Notes: generated by a model not told the origin, from the letters alone. Counted from the first letter of the stretch, positions 8,119-17,689 are shown. The stretch is DNA of 64,000 nt from Lutimonas vermicola (GCF_038433205.1 NZ_JBCDNA010000001.1:1302001-1366000), one strand, 5' to 3'. Program-made: numbers and translations.

Positions 8119-9083
8119 TTTTTCTGACTAAAAAAATTACCTGCCACTCCTTTTATTCCCGGCCGAACTTCAAACAATGAACCGGCCAATGGAAACTCCT
8201 TATTCTCTTTTTCGGTCATATCGAGGCTCGATGTTGTAATATACAAGGTTTCAAAATTCTTTCCTCCAAAAGTACAGGAAGTGACGTTATGAGCGGGAAC
8301 ATTTATCTTTTCGATCAATTTCCCGGTCAGCGGATCAAATCGTGCCACTGCATTGCCATTCCATAAGGCAACCCAAAGTTTGTCTTCTGAATCAATCGCC
8401 ATCCCATCTCCAAAACCTAATGACTCATCAATATACACTGCTGTTCTTTTATTCGATATCGTACTGTTGCCGGCATGAAAATCAAATGCTTGAATCTTAC
8501 CTGTCGGGGTATCAATATAGTACATCGTTTTATTGTCGCTTGTCCAGACAATGCCATTTGAGATTGTTACACTGTCGAGCATTTTAGTAGCTGTTCCCTT
8601 AATATCTATTTTATAAAGATTGCCCTTTGGTGCCGATTGTTTCAGGTGCATGGAACCAACCCATAAATTTCCGTTAGGATCGCATTTACCATCATTAAAC
8701 CTGTTACCGGTTGATTCAGCTTCAACGTCTGACAACAAACTTAAGTCTCCGTTATTGGTGTTTATCAAATAAATCCCGTCTTCGAGGGCGATAACCGCTT
8801 CATCACGATTCTTAGGTACGACAGTTCCAACCCGCGAAGGTGTATTAAAGGCCTTACTCTTTTTAGTTGCAGGATCAAAGATATGCACTGTTTTACCTTC
8901 TATATCAACCCAGAATAACCTCTGATTGTGATGATCCCAAAAAGAACCTTCCCCTAATTTTGATTTTATCTCAATAGTAACTTTCACCTTGTCTGATCCC
9001 TGATCTGGTTTATGTAACTTATAATATGAAAAGCCTAAAAGACTTAAAAGTCCTACAATGAGCATCGTAAATTTGATTTGCAT
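8115..9083 (-). CDS. SMP-30/gluconolactonase family protein
   Basis: A 322-residue six-bladed beta-propeller hydrolase. An N-terminal hydrophobic segment (residues ~5-22, FTMLIVGLLSLLGFSYY) acts as a signal or membrane anchor, so the propeller is probably periplasmic. Metal-site segments of the SMP-30 family are visible: LGEGSFWD (Glu ligand) near the start, GNRFNDGKCDPNGNLWVGSM, SNGIVWTSDNKTMYYIDT, and FGDGMAIDSEDKLWVALW. The expected reaction is hydrolysis of an aldonolactone, most plausibly glucono-1,5-lactone, to the acid, with a Ca2+ or Zn2+ ion. It overlaps gntK by four bases and follows the dehydrogenase pair, so it should supply gluconate to the kinase. Exact sugar specificity cannot be read. 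Confidence 0.9.
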   Translation of the reverse strand: MQIKFTMLIVGLLSLLGFSYYKLHKPDQGSDKVKVTIEIKSKLGEGSFWDHHNQRLFWVDIEGKTVHIFDPATKKSKAFNTPSRVGTVVPKNRDEAVIALEDGIYLINTNNGDLSLLSDVEAESTGNRFNDGKCDPNGNLWVGSMHLKQSAPKGNLYKIDIKGTATKMLDSVTISNGIVWTSDNKTMYYIDTPTGKIQAFDFHAGNSTISNKRTAVYIDESLGFGDGMAIDSEDKLWVALWNGNAVARFDPLTGKLIEKINVPAHNVTSCTFGGKNFETLYITTSSLDMTEKENKEFPLAGSLFEVRPGIKGVAGNFFSQKK

Positions 9084-9107
9084 TTGTGCATTAGGTTTAG
9101 TTATCGA

Positions 9108-9731
9108 TTAAATGGTCCAGGCATTTCCAACCTCTGAAACGGGAATACATGCTTTATAAGCACCTGGAATCGGATCGAAACTCAGCACTTCCTTACCGAT
9201 TTTTTCCGAAGTAAAATAACCCAAAAGAGTTAGACTCCTCACCATTAAGAGAAATTTATAGATGGTAAAATTCTTCATATCTTCTCCCGAAACATTTTCA
9301 ACACTTCTGGATTGCAACAATTTTACCTGGTCCTGCTCAGCCTGATCCAGATCAAAATAAAGAGAAAAGAGTTGTTTCACGTCTTCCTTATTTGATTTTC
9401 CAAGGTCTTTTTTAACTCTTTGCTGATATTCATTGGCAAAGAACCGGCTGCCTTGATGAAACAGTTCTTTATCTGATTCTTTAAGTGTATCATTACACAT
9501 CATATCTACAAACTGAGGTACATTGAGGTCTAAACCCCCCGGAGTATCAGTTGCAGGCAGAATAATGTCTACAAGGTGCTTCACCACGTGTTTTTCGTCC
9601 TCTGTGAAAAATACAGAAGTCCAGCTTTCTTCTTTGCCCGAACATGACTGTAATACACCAATTGCAGTAGGAGCTGCAATAACATAACCCATACTGAGCC
9701 CCAAACCTTTTAACGCTTCTCTCCTATTCAT
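9108..9731 (-). CDS. Gluconate 2-dehydrogenase subunit 3 family protein (Tat-exported)
   Basis: A 207-residue protein with the N-terminus MNRREALKGLGLSMGYVIAA, a twin-arginine signal. LQSCSG at residues ~28-33 could also be a lipobox, which would make it a membrane-anchored Tat lipoprotein. The body carries the family pattern FFTEDEKHVVKHLVDIILPATDTPGG and ends with the conserved SFDPIPGAYKACIPV. Such subunits escort the signal-less GMC flavoprotein through the Tat system and form the small subunit of membrane sugar dehydrogenases. It starts three bases after the stop of the GMC gene. The cytochrome c subunit usual for these complexes is not next to it. Confidence 0.9.
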   Translation of the reverse strand: MNRREALKGLGLSMGYVIAAPTAIGVLQSCSGKEESWTSVFFTEDEKHVVKHLVDIILPATDTPGGLDLNVPQFVDMMCNDTLKESDKELFHQGSRFFANEYQQRVKKDLGKSNKEDVKQLFSLYFDLDQAEQDQVKLLQSRSVENVSGEDMKNFTIYKFLLMVRSLTLLGYFTSEKIGKEVLSFDPIPGAYKACIPVSEVGNAWTI

Positions 9732-9734
9732 CTT

Positions 9735-11456
9735 TTATGATTTGTTGTTCTTTTTAAATTCCTTAGCCGCGTAATTGGCTGCCCTTGCAGTTATTGCCAT
9801 ATAAGTCAGTGAAGGGTTTTGACATGCAGAAGAAGTCATACAAGCCCCATCAGTTACATAAACATTTGTAACTGCATGCACCTGGTTATATTTGTTCAGC
9901 ACTGAGGTCTTGGGATCTCTACCCATTCGTGCCCCGCCCATTTCATGAATTGCCAGTCCGGGAGCAAATTTATCTAAATGATCATAACCAACAACGTTGT
10001 CGTACCCGGCTGCCTCGAGCATGGCAACAGCCTGGGCTTTTATATCGTTGCGCATCAATTTCTCATTCTCTTTAAATTCCACGTCAAAATCAACCGTCGG
10101 GAGCCCCCATTGATCCGGTTTGTCATAGTTTAAAGAAATTTTGTTTTCATGATAGGGAAGACATTCTCCAAAGCCACTGATTCCAATGACCCAGGGACCG
10201 GGTTTAATCAATTCTTCTTTAAGGTCCTCTCCATAACTCAATTCGCTTATTGCCCTTCTCCAATTTACCCTGCTGGCACTTCCCTGATACCCATAACCTC
10301 TTAAAAAATCGGGATGCTTAGAATCTTCGTCTAAATTTCTAAACCTGGGGATATAAATCCCGGCAGGTTTTCTTCCCTTATAGTATTTATCCTGATGTTC
10401 ATTAACCGTGGCATAGGCTCCAACACTTAGCTGATGATCCATAATATTATGACCTAATTCACCGCTGTCGTTCCCTAATCCGTTTGGAAACCTATCTGAT
10501 TTAGACTGCATCAGTATGGCAGTCGAAGCAATGGCTGAAGCGCAACAAAATATGATCTTGGCTTCAAAAAATATTGTCTCTTTGGTTTCGGCATCAATTA
10601 TTCTAACCCCGGATGCCTTTTTGCTTTGCTCGTCGTAAACAATTTCATAGGCAATTGAATTAGGCCTTATCGTCATGTTTCCTGTTCGCTCTGCTGCCGG
10701 CAAGGTCGAAGCATTACTGCTAAAATAGCCGCCAAACGGGCAACCCCTGATGCAACGATCCCGAAACTGACACTTAACTCGCCCTTCATGGATCTTGTCT
10801 CCTGTTATATGTGCAATTCTGGCATGTGTAATTACTCTCCCATCCATTTTCTCCGCAACCCTATCCACCAAATCGGCCTCCACACAATTCAACTGCATTG
10901 GTTCGGTTAATTTACCATCCGGCAATTGGGCCAAACCGAGATTTTTTCCACATACTCCTATATATTCTTCCACTCTATCATACCAGGGGGCAATATCCTT
11001 GTATCTGATGGGCCAGTCTACTCCATATCCGTCTTTTTTATTCGCCTCAAAATCCATTTCACTTAACCTGTAAGAATGCCTGCCCCAGGTTATTGACCTA
11101 CCTCCGACATGATACCCCCGCATCCAGTCAAACCTCTTGGTTTCATTATATGGATGGTCAATATCGTCAACAAACCAATGCTTGCTCTCCTCTTCGGTGG
11201 TATACCCTGTTCTGGACTGTTTTTTCTGGCGTTCCTCTTGGTCGGCGGTTATCTTGTTACGATGCTTAAAATCCCAGTCCTCCTTATACATTGTAGGATA
11301 ATCAATAATATGTTTTACCATCCTACCCCTTTCTAAAACAAGGGTTTTCAAACCGTTTTCACAGAGTTCTTTTGCCGCCCAACCTCCTGAAATTCCTGTA
11401 CCAATTACTATGGCATCATAGCTCGTTAATTTTTCATTTTCTTGTTCTGCTTTCAT
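9735..11456 (-). CDS. GMC-family FAD-dependent sugar (glucose/gluconate-type) dehydrogenase
   Basis: A 573-residue flavoprotein. I start it at ATG 11456 (MKAEQENEKLTSYDAIVIG) because the upstream extension is not family-like. The FAD-binding motif is GTGISGGWAAKELCENG (19-35). HVGGRSITWGRHSYR (116-130) is the GMC flavin loop. A cysteine cluster C229-x5-C235-x3-C239 lies in VKCQFRDRCIRGCPFGG. The active-site region IHEMGGARMG and the CQNPSLTYMAIT tail close the protein. The cluster spacing is like that of bacterial FAD glucose dehydrogenases that carry an Fe-S cluster. There is no signal peptide, so export with the Tat subunit at 9108-9731 is expected. It likely oxidises a sugar or sugar acid in the periplasm and passes electrons to the respiratory chain. 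It is the first gene of the operon. Confidence 0.9.
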   Translation of the reverse strand: MKAEQENEKLTSYDAIVIGTGISGGWAAKELCENGLKTLVLERGRMVKHIIDYPTMYKEDWDFKHRNKITADQEERQKKQSRTGYTTEEESKHWFVDDIDHPYNETKRFDWMRGYHVGGRSITWGRHSYRLSEMDFEANKKDGYGVDWPIRYKDIAPWYDRVEEYIGVCGKNLGLAQLPDGKLTEPMQLNCVEADLVDRVAEKMDGRVITHARIAHITGDKIHEGRVKCQFRDRCIRGCPFGGYFSSNASTLPAAERTGNMTIRPNSIAYEIVYDEQSKKASGVRIIDAETKETIFFEAKIIFCCASAIASTAILMQSKSDRFPNGLGNDSGELGHNIMDHQLSVGAYATVNEHQDKYYKGRKPAGIYIPRFRNLDEDSKHPDFLRGYGYQGSASRVNWRRAISELSYGEDLKEELIKPGPWVIGISGFGECLPYHENKISLNYDKPDQWGLPTVDFDVEFKENEKLMRNDIKAQAVAMLEAAGYDNVVGYDHLDKFAPGLAIHEMGGARMGRDPKTSVLNKYNQVHAVTNVYVTDGACMTSSACQNPSLTYMAITARAANYAAKEFKKNNKS

Positions 11457-11612
11457 ATATAATCTCAGGTAACTGTAATAAAAATTATTTGTTTTTGTAT
11501 CATCCCTCCTGCAAAATAGCCATATCAAAATTCCTTGCTATTCACAATTTTTCACTGAAAATTTATAAATAGTTCAATTTAAAAGGAGAAATCAGACCTT
11601 GTATATATTCCC

Positions 11613-12125
11613 TCAAAGATATCTTTCTTCAATTACATTCAAATGATGTAACACATGCCCACTACATATAAATCCGAGAGCCTTAACCGAAATTGAATTG
11701 CCTTCCACAGTTCCTGTAATATCTAAAGTAGTGTTGTCAAAATCCTTAAACATCAATATAGTAGCCCTTCTGACCAAACAAAATTCATCGCAAAGTGCAT
11801 GAAAAGAACGCTTGTTACTGTCGTAATTATCTACATAAGAATTTTCATCAAACCCTGGTAAGGGAATTTCATCTTTTCTGGAAAACCTTAAAGCCCTGTA
11901 AACAAATACACGTTCTGCGTCAATGAGGTGTTGGACGATTTCCTTTAAAGTCCATTTTCCTTCCTGATACCTGTATTCATATTTCGCTTCCTCAACATTG
12001 TAGAGAATTCGTTCAAAACGCTCAAGCGTAGCTTCTAAATGATCAATTAAACCTAAATTCTTATCCAGAACAGTTAAATAAGGCTTAAAAAAAATAGGAT
12101 AGTCTACGATTTGAGGCCTGGGCAT
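11613..12125 (-). CDS. DinB-like (DinB_2) family protein
   Basis: A 170-residue soluble protein of the DinB/YfiT four-helix superfamily. Segments typical of the group are YRYQEGKWTLKEIVQHLIDAE (the first metal histidine lies in VQHLIDAERVF) and the C-terminal GHVLHHLNVIEERYL, which supplies two more histidines. Such proteins bind a divalent metal; some are thiol-dependent transferases or damage-induced proteins, and most have no known reaction. It lies about 100 bp downstream of ackA on the same strand. A second, different DinB-like gene lies at 17189-17689. The name does not imply DNA polymerase IV. Confidence 0.85.
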   Translation of the reverse strand: MPRPQIVDYPIFFKPYLTVLDKNLGLIDHLEATLERFERILYNVEEAKYEYRYQEGKWTLKEIVQHLIDAERVFVYRALRFSRKDEIPLPGFDENSYVDNYDSNKRSFHALCDEFCLVRRATILMFKDFDNTTLDITGTVEGNSISVKALGFICSGHVLHHLNVIEERYL

Positions 12126-12228
12126 ATTTATTTTTTAATTAATAAAACTTTGCTAATTTAAATAATTCCTGTTAATCTCAATAAAGGATAAATGAATTTA
12201 GGTAATGTCTCTATTCAGTTGGGCGTCC

Positions 12229-13416
12229 TTATCTGTTGATAAGTTCAAACGATTGTATTGCAATCTCAATCTCTTCATTGGTCGGAATCACAATGATTTT
12301 AACCCCTGACCCTGAAGCTTGAATTTCTCTTAGTTCTTTGCTTCTTACCTCATTTTTGTCCAAATCGAGATTAATTCCTAAATAATCGAGATCTGAACAG
12401 ATCAGTTTTCGCATGATATCCGAATTCTCTCCTATACCCGCGGTAAAAACAAGGGCATCCAAACCATTCAGAACTGAAACATAAGCCCCAATATATTTTT
12501 TTACCCTATATGCGTTCATTTTAAGTGCCAGAATGCAACTTTGATCTCCTTGTTCGGCCTTCATTTCAATTTCCCGAAGGTCACTGTATCCGGTCAAGCC
12601 AAGCATCCCGCTTTCTTCCTGAAGTATCTTTTTAACCTCTGCAGAACTATATCCCAATTCATCCATCATATAAAAGATCACAGACTGGTCAATATCTCCG
12701 CTTCTCGTGCCCATGATCAGCCCGTTCATCGGGCCAAACCCTAAGGAATGATCAACACTTTTACCATCTTTTACAGCTGTTATACTGCACCCATTTCCTA
12801 AATGCACACTAATAATTTTTGACTTTTCCTTTTGCAGATAAGCGATGGCTTGCTGAGAAACATATTTATGACTGGTACCATGGAAACCGTAGGTTCTTAT
12901 TTGATTTTCACGATAAAATTTTTCGGGGATGGCATATCTAAATGCTTCTTCAGGAATACTTTGATGAAAAGCAGTATCAAAAACAGCGATCTGAGCAGCT
13001 TTTTTAAAGATTTTTTCAGCAACCTCAATTCCTTTAAGGTTATGAGGATTGTGCAAAGGTGCCAGGCTAAAAAGCTCTTTGATCTTCGCTTTTACTTCTT
13101 TGTCAATCAGCACGGTTTTTGAAAAAGTATCTCCACCATGAACTACCCGATGCCCAACCGCATCAATCTCATCGGCATCCTTTAACACTCCGACGGAAGC
13201 ATCCAATAAGAGTTTAGCGACCAACTCCAGGCCTTGCTCGTGATTCTCAATGGCTCTTGTTTCCTCAAATTTATTGCCTTTTGTCTGAAGCTTAATTTTG
13301 GAATTGTCCAATCCTATTCTTTCCACCATTCCAGAAGCGGCAACTACTTTTTCGGGCATTACTATCAATTGAAATTTGATAGAAGAACTCCCCGAATTGA
13401 TCACTAATATTTTCAT
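12229..13416 (-). CDS. ackA: Acetate kinase
   Basis: A 395-residue cytoplasmic kinase interconverting acetyl phosphate + ADP and acetate + ATP. Family motifs are complete: INSGSSSIKFQL at the start, VHGGDTF, FDTAFHQSIPE, YGFHGTSHKYV, HLGNGCSITAV, GFGPMNGLIMGTRSGDID, and FTAGIGENS near the end. It follows pta on the same strand with a 187-bp gap in which I see no promoter or terminator, so the two probably form one Pta-AckA unit for acetate overflow or activation. Length is normal. Confidence 0.96.
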   Translation of the reverse strand: MKILVINSGSSSIKFQLIVMPEKVVAASGMVERIGLDNSKIKLQTKGNKFEETRAIENHEQGLELVAKLLLDASVGVLKDADEIDAVGHRVVHGGDTFSKTVLIDKEVKAKIKELFSLAPLHNPHNLKGIEVAEKIFKKAAQIAVFDTAFHQSIPEEAFRYAIPEKFYRENQIRTYGFHGTSHKYVSQQAIAYLQKEKSKIISVHLGNGCSITAVKDGKSVDHSLGFGPMNGLIMGTRSGDIDQSVIFYMMDELGYSSAEVKKILQEESGMLGLTGYSDLREIEMKAEQGDQSCILALKMNAYRVKKYIGAYVSVLNGLDALVFTAGIGENSDIMRKLICSDLDYLGINLDLDKNEVRSKELREIQASGSGVKIIVIPTNEEIEIAIQSFELINR

Positions 13417-13603
13417 TATTTTGATTCTCTTTACAATTAAAATTAACTGATCTTCTCAATCTAGCAACCAGTAATTGCGATTTGTGGTCAACAATCGATT
13501 CATTTTAAAACACCCCCTTTAACCAACTAACAGGAAAAAAGCATTTTGGGCATATAGAAACTCCTTACTGGTCAATAGCTTATGGACCTGATGATTCATG
13601 ATG

Positions 13604-15691
13604 CTATTGTGCCTGGATGGAAGTAATAATTACGGTATTAAAAATGTCATCTACGGTGCATCCCCTGCTCAGGTCGTTTACAGGCTTATTCAATCCCTGA
13701 AGCATAGGACCAATAGCTATTGCCCCGGTTTCTCTTTGAACCGCCTTATAGGTATTGTTTCCGGTATTAAGATCTGGAAAGATGAAAACACTGGCTTCTC
13801 CTGCCACTTTTGAATTGGGTAATTTCTTTTTACCAATCTTAATGTCAACCGCCGCATCATATTGAATTGGACCTTCGATTTTAATGTCTGGCCTGAGTTG
13901 TCTGACAATTTCTGTAGCCTTTCTCACTTTATCAACATCTGCACCCGAACCAGATGATCCTGAAGAATAAGAGAGCATGGCCACTTTTGGTTCAATACCA
14001 AAGGCCGCACTGGAATCGGCTGAAGAAATGGCAATTTCAGCCAATTGTTCCGCTGTTGGATTCGGATTAATCGCACAGTCTCCAAATACAGAAACCCGGT
14101 CATCCAGACACATAAAGAAGACTGAGGAAACCACTGATACATTTGGTTTTGTCTTGATGAATTGCAATGCAGGCCTAATCGTATGTTGCGTGGTATTTAC
14201 AGCTCCGGATACCATTCCGTCAGCGTCTCCTTTATAAACCATCATCGTGCCGTAAAAAGAAACATCCTGCATGATATCGCGAGCCATATTTAAATTGATG
14301 TTTTTGTGTTTCCTCAATTTATAAAAAGTGTTCGCATAGTCTTCAAATTTAGGGGATGTTACCGGATCTATGATATTGACATTTTCAAGATTCTCACTGA
14401 TTCCCAATTCCTTTATCTTTTCCTGAATGCTGCTTTTAGAACCCAATAAAGTAATATCCACCACATCAAGCACTTTTAAGCGGGCTGCTGCCAATAAAAT
14501 CCTTTCATCAGTTCCTTCAGGCAAAACAATATGCTTTTTGATTTTCTGTGCTCTTTTCAGGAGGTTATACTGAAACATTCTTGGTGTCAGTCCTTTTGGC
14601 TTAAAGGTTAAATATTTTCTGGTTAAATCATTGATATTTACATATTTATCAAAAGTGTTAAGTGAGGTATAAATTTTTTGCTCATTGCTTGGGTAAATAT
14701 GTGACCTTATCGCTCCCATTTTATTTGCCACTTCAAACGTTCCATTCTTAATGGCAAGAATTGGCACCACCTCTTTTAAACCTTGGATTAATTTCATGAT
14801 CGGTTTCTCCGGTAACAATCCACCAGTAAGCAAGATACCTGCAATCTTGGGGTAATTCTCTGAAATACTCGCCTGAAGAGACGTCAGGATAATATCGGCT
14901 CTGTCTCCAGGAGTAATCACCAAGCAATTTGGCTTCAGGTGAATCAAAAAATTTCTCAACTGCATGGCACCCACAGCAGAAGTTTCAACCTGATTGTCGA
15001 GTTTATTTTCCCCAATCAAAATAGTTGCTTTCAATTCGTCAACAATTTCCTTGATAGTGGGATTGTTCAAACTCCGAATCATAGGTATTACCCCGATAAA
15101 TATTTTCTCTTCAATCGCTTCCTCAAGCGACTTAGCTACCGTTTTTATCTGCTGCTCCTCAACCTTATTGGCCACGATCCCAAGCACTTTTACCTCTTTA
15201 TCCAAAAAAGAATCATAGGCAAGGTTCAGATTCGTAACCAATTCTTCATTACTCTTATCCTTCCCGCTGCCAACCAGTATTACCGGAATGCCAAGATTTT
15301 TAGCGATCACAACGTTGATATCCAATTCCACAAATACAGCTTCACCCGAAAAATCAGTTCCCTCTACCAGGATAAAGTCAAACCGGTCTTCCAAGGCCTT
15401 GTATTTCTTAATGATAATATCAAGTATATCGCTATCGTTTCCTTTAGTTTTTTTCTTGATGACTTCATTTCCGGTTAAGGCATAACATTCTTCATAGTCC
15501 ATGTCAAGCTTAAAATGAGACAGAACTGTTTCTATATGGTTGTCCTTTTTTGTCTTGTCAGGTACTTCAATAATCGGCCTGAAATATCCTACTTTCCTGG
15601 TCCTTCCAAGAAGAATACGCATCAGACCCAAGGTGATGATTGATTTTCCGCTTTCTGCCTCTACCGTAGCAATATATATGGCTCTGCTCAT
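13604..15691 (-). CDS. pta: Phosphate acetyltransferase, long (three-domain) form
   Basis: A 695-residue protein starting at ATG 15691 (MSRAIYIATVEAESGKS). The frame is open upstream to 15754 but lacks family features there. It contains an N-terminal P-loop, dethiobiotin-synthetase-like domain (EAESGKSIITLGLM) and a central DRTGG-like regulatory domain (about residues 215-330). The C-terminal PTA_PTB catalytic domain begins near residue 370 (TPRMFQYNLLKRAQKIKKHI) and includes GDADGMVSGAVNTT and MLSYSSGSSGSGADV. It converts acetyl-CoA + Pi to acetyl phosphate + CoA, coupling to acetate kinase downstream. The domain layout equals that of the E. coli enzyme (714 residues). Confidence 0.95.
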   Translation of the reverse strand: MSRAIYIATVEAESGKSIITLGLMRILLGRTRKVGYFRPIIEVPDKTKKDNHIETVLSHFKLDMDYEECYALTGNEVIKKKTKGNDSDILDIIIKKYKALEDRFDFILVEGTDFSGEAVFVELDINVVIAKNLGIPVILVGSGKDKSNEELVTNLNLAYDSFLDKEVKVLGIVANKVEEQQIKTVAKSLEEAIEEKIFIGVIPMIRSLNNPTIKEIVDELKATILIGENKLDNQVETSAVGAMQLRNFLIHLKPNCLVITPGDRADIILTSLQASISENYPKIAGILLTGGLLPEKPIMKLIQGLKEVVPILAIKNGTFEVANKMGAIRSHIYPSNEQKIYTSLNTFDKYVNINDLTRKYLTFKPKGLTPRMFQYNLLKRAQKIKKHIVLPEGTDERILLAAARLKVLDVVDITLLGSKSSIQEKIKELGISENLENVNIIDPVTSPKFEDYANTFYKLRKHKNINLNMARDIMQDVSFYGTMMVYKGDADGMVSGAVNTTQHTIRPALQFIKTKPNVSVVSSVFFMCLDDRVSVFGDCAINPNPTAEQLAEIAISSADSSAAFGIEPKVAMLSYSSGSSGSGADVDKVRKATEIVRQLRPDIKIEGPIQYDAAVDIKIGKKKLPNSKVAGEASVFIFPDLNTGNNTYKAVQRETGAIAIGPMLQGLNKPVNDLSRGCTVDDIFNTVIITSIQAQ

Positions 15692-15830
15692 TCTTAAAAA
15701 ATTTTCACAAAGATACTTATCTTCAAAGTAATACAAAGTATTTTCAAATAACATTTATAACAATATTCACTAATTTGACAAGATTAATTCTATAAATTAG
15801 CCTAGCTGTTCAAATAATCAGATTTACATT

Positions 15831-17066
15831 ATGAAAACCTTATTCTTCAACATCAAGGAACTCGTTCAAATACGTGACAGTTCAGTGAGAAGAGTTTGCG
15901 GAGGATCCATGAAAGAACTACCCTCTCTGAAAAACGCTTTTCTCAGAATCAACAACGGAAAAATTGAAGATTTTGGTTTTATGTCCGAACTGACTGATTT
16001 TAATGCAGATCAGGTGATTGACGCAAGAGGGCAAACCATATTGCCCGCATGGTGTGATTCACATACTCATATTGTCTTTTCAGGGTATCGGGAAGGAGAA
16101 TTTGTTGACCGAATCAATGGATTGAGTTATGAGGAGATCGCTTCCAGGGGTGGAGGCATCCTGAATTCCGCAAAAAAACTGCAAGAGAGCTCTGAACAGG
16201 AATTATTTGAGCAATCTTCACAGCGCCTTGAGGAGATCATGAAAATGGGAACAGGGGCCGTTGAAATTAAATCGGGCTATGGCCTCACTACTGAGTCGGA
16301 GGTAAAAATGTTACAGGTAATAAAAACACTGGCCAACTCCTATCCGCTTACAATCAAAGCCACTTTTCTGGGTGCCCACGCCTTCCCTGCTGTTTTTAAG
16401 GATCAAAAGGAAGCCTATGTCAACCTGATTTGCGAAAAAATGATACCTGAGGTAGCAGAAAAGAATCTGGCTGAATTCATTGATGTATTTTGTGAAACAG
16501 GTTATTTTGATGTAACCCAGACCGAAAAGATCCTTCAAACAGGTAGTGAATACGGGTTAAAACCAAAGATTCATGTAAACCAGTTCAATAGCATTGGTGG
16601 GGTTCAGGCAGGTATTAAGTACAAAGCACTCAGTGTTGATCATCTGGAGGTGATGACGCAGGAAGATATAGACAGCTTAAAGAATACAGAGGTAATGCCC
16701 GTTGCCTTGCCCTCCTGCTCTTATTTTCTTAGTATTCCTTATACCCCGGCAAGAAAAATGATTGATCAAGGACTGGGAATTGCGCTGGCGACTGATTTTA
16801 ACCCGGGATCCACGCCCAGCGGAAACATGAATTTTGTAGTAGCCACAGCCTGTATAAAAATGAAAATTACACCAGAAGAAGCTATAAATGCGGCCACCAT
16901 AAATGGAGCTTATGCCATGGGAATCAGCAACTCTCATGGCAGCATTACCAAGGGGAAATTTGCGAACCTGATCATTACTAAAAACATACCTTCCTATCAT
17001 TTTATTCCCTATGCATTTGGAAGTAATCTTATCGATAAAGTGATGATAAAGGGTGTATTTATTTAG
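15831..17066 (+). CDS. hutI: Imidazolonepropionase
   Basis: A 411-residue amidohydrolase-fold enzyme that opens 4-imidazolone-5-propanoate to N-formimino-L-glutamate, the third step of histidine degradation. Metal-site residues are visible: DSHTHIVFSGYREGEF (two histidines), FLGAHAFP, KIHVNQFN and the Asp in LATDFNPGSTP. EIKSGYGL and the long helix FVDRINGLSYEEIASRGGGI (HutI-specific substrate region) separate it from dihydroorotases and cytosine deaminases. It stands alone: hutH, hutU and a formimidoylglutamase are not in the window, so the rest of the pathway must be elsewhere or incomplete. It is divergent from pta. Confidence 0.94.
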   Translation: MKTLFFNIKELVQIRDSSVRRVCGGSMKELPSLKNAFLRINNGKIEDFGFMSELTDFNADQVIDARGQTILPAWCDSHTHIVFSGYREGEFVDRINGLSYEEIASRGGGILNSAKKLQESSEQELFEQSSQRLEEIMKMGTGAVEIKSGYGLTTESEVKMLQVIKTLANSYPLTIKATFLGAHAFPAVFKDQKEAYVNLICEKMIPEVAEKNLAEFIDVFCETGYFDVTQTEKILQTGSEYGLKPKIHVNQFNSIGGVQAGIKYKALSVDHLEVMTQEDIDSLKNTEVMPVALPSCSYFLSIPYTPARKMIDQGLGIALATDFNPGSTPSGNMNFVVATACIKMKITPEEAINAATINGAYAMGISNSHGSITKGKFANLIITKNIPSYHFIPYAFGSNLIDKVMIKGVFI

Positions 17067-17188
17067 ATCAACAGGTTCTTGTATTAAAGCTGATCTTACA
17101 CTAAGTCGTCTTGTTTGTTTGTTAACATCATATTTCAAGATCTTCCTTTGTTATGGAAATCCTTACAGGAATTTAAAAGTATAGTCCA

Positions 17189-17689
17189 ATGAATGTACTT
17201 ATCAACAATCTGATCTTTCAAATGGAACAAATCCAAAAGGGGAAAAACTGGATCGGCACAAATTTTAAGACCATCATAAACCCACTGTCGGAAACCGATT
17301 TTTTTTATCAACCGAAAAGTATGCACAGTGTGGCTGAAATCATCTCCCATCTGACCATCTGGAGAGAAGAAACAATTCTTAAAATTGAAACGGGAGAAGG
17401 AAGCATCACTGACGATGACCCTTCAAATTGGAAAACCAATGAAGAATTAAAGCCTTTAGGGAAAGAAAGCATTCTTCTTGCATACAATACAAGTCTTAAA
17501 AAATTTCTGCAGCTGCTAAAGGGTAAATCAGATGATTTTCTTGAAGACATCTATTACGATACTGATTTTAAGGATTACTTCAGCTATAGCTTTTTACTAA
17601 ACGGAATGCTTCACCACGATCTGTACCACCTTGGACAACTGGGGCTTATGATTAAAATTCTCAATTCAAATCAAAATAGTTCACTGTGA
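17189..17689 (+). CDS. DinB-like (DinB_2) family protein
   Basis: A 166-residue soluble protein with the DinB superfamily pattern. FYQPKSMHSVAEIISHLTIWREE carries the first metal histidine and FLLNGMLHHDLYHLGQLGL carries the C-terminal H..H pair. It shares little sequence with the DinB-like protein at 11613-12125, so the two are not a recent duplication. It follows hutI by ~120 bp on the same strand and precedes lipA. A metal-dependent, possibly thiol-linked role is only a family-level guess. Confidence 0.85.
   Translation: MNVLINNLIFQMEQIQKGKNWIGTNFKTIINPLSETDFFYQPKSMHSVAEIISHLTIWREETILKIETGEGSITDDDPSNWKTNEELKPLGKESILLAYNTSLKKFLQLLKGKSDDFLEDIYYDTDFKDYFSYSFLLNGMLHHDLYHLGQLGLMIKILNSNQNSSL

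Noticed and set aside
14939..15478. 179-codon plus-strand ORF
   Set aside because: It lies wholly inside pta on the opposite strand; composition follows the pta codons. A shadow frame.
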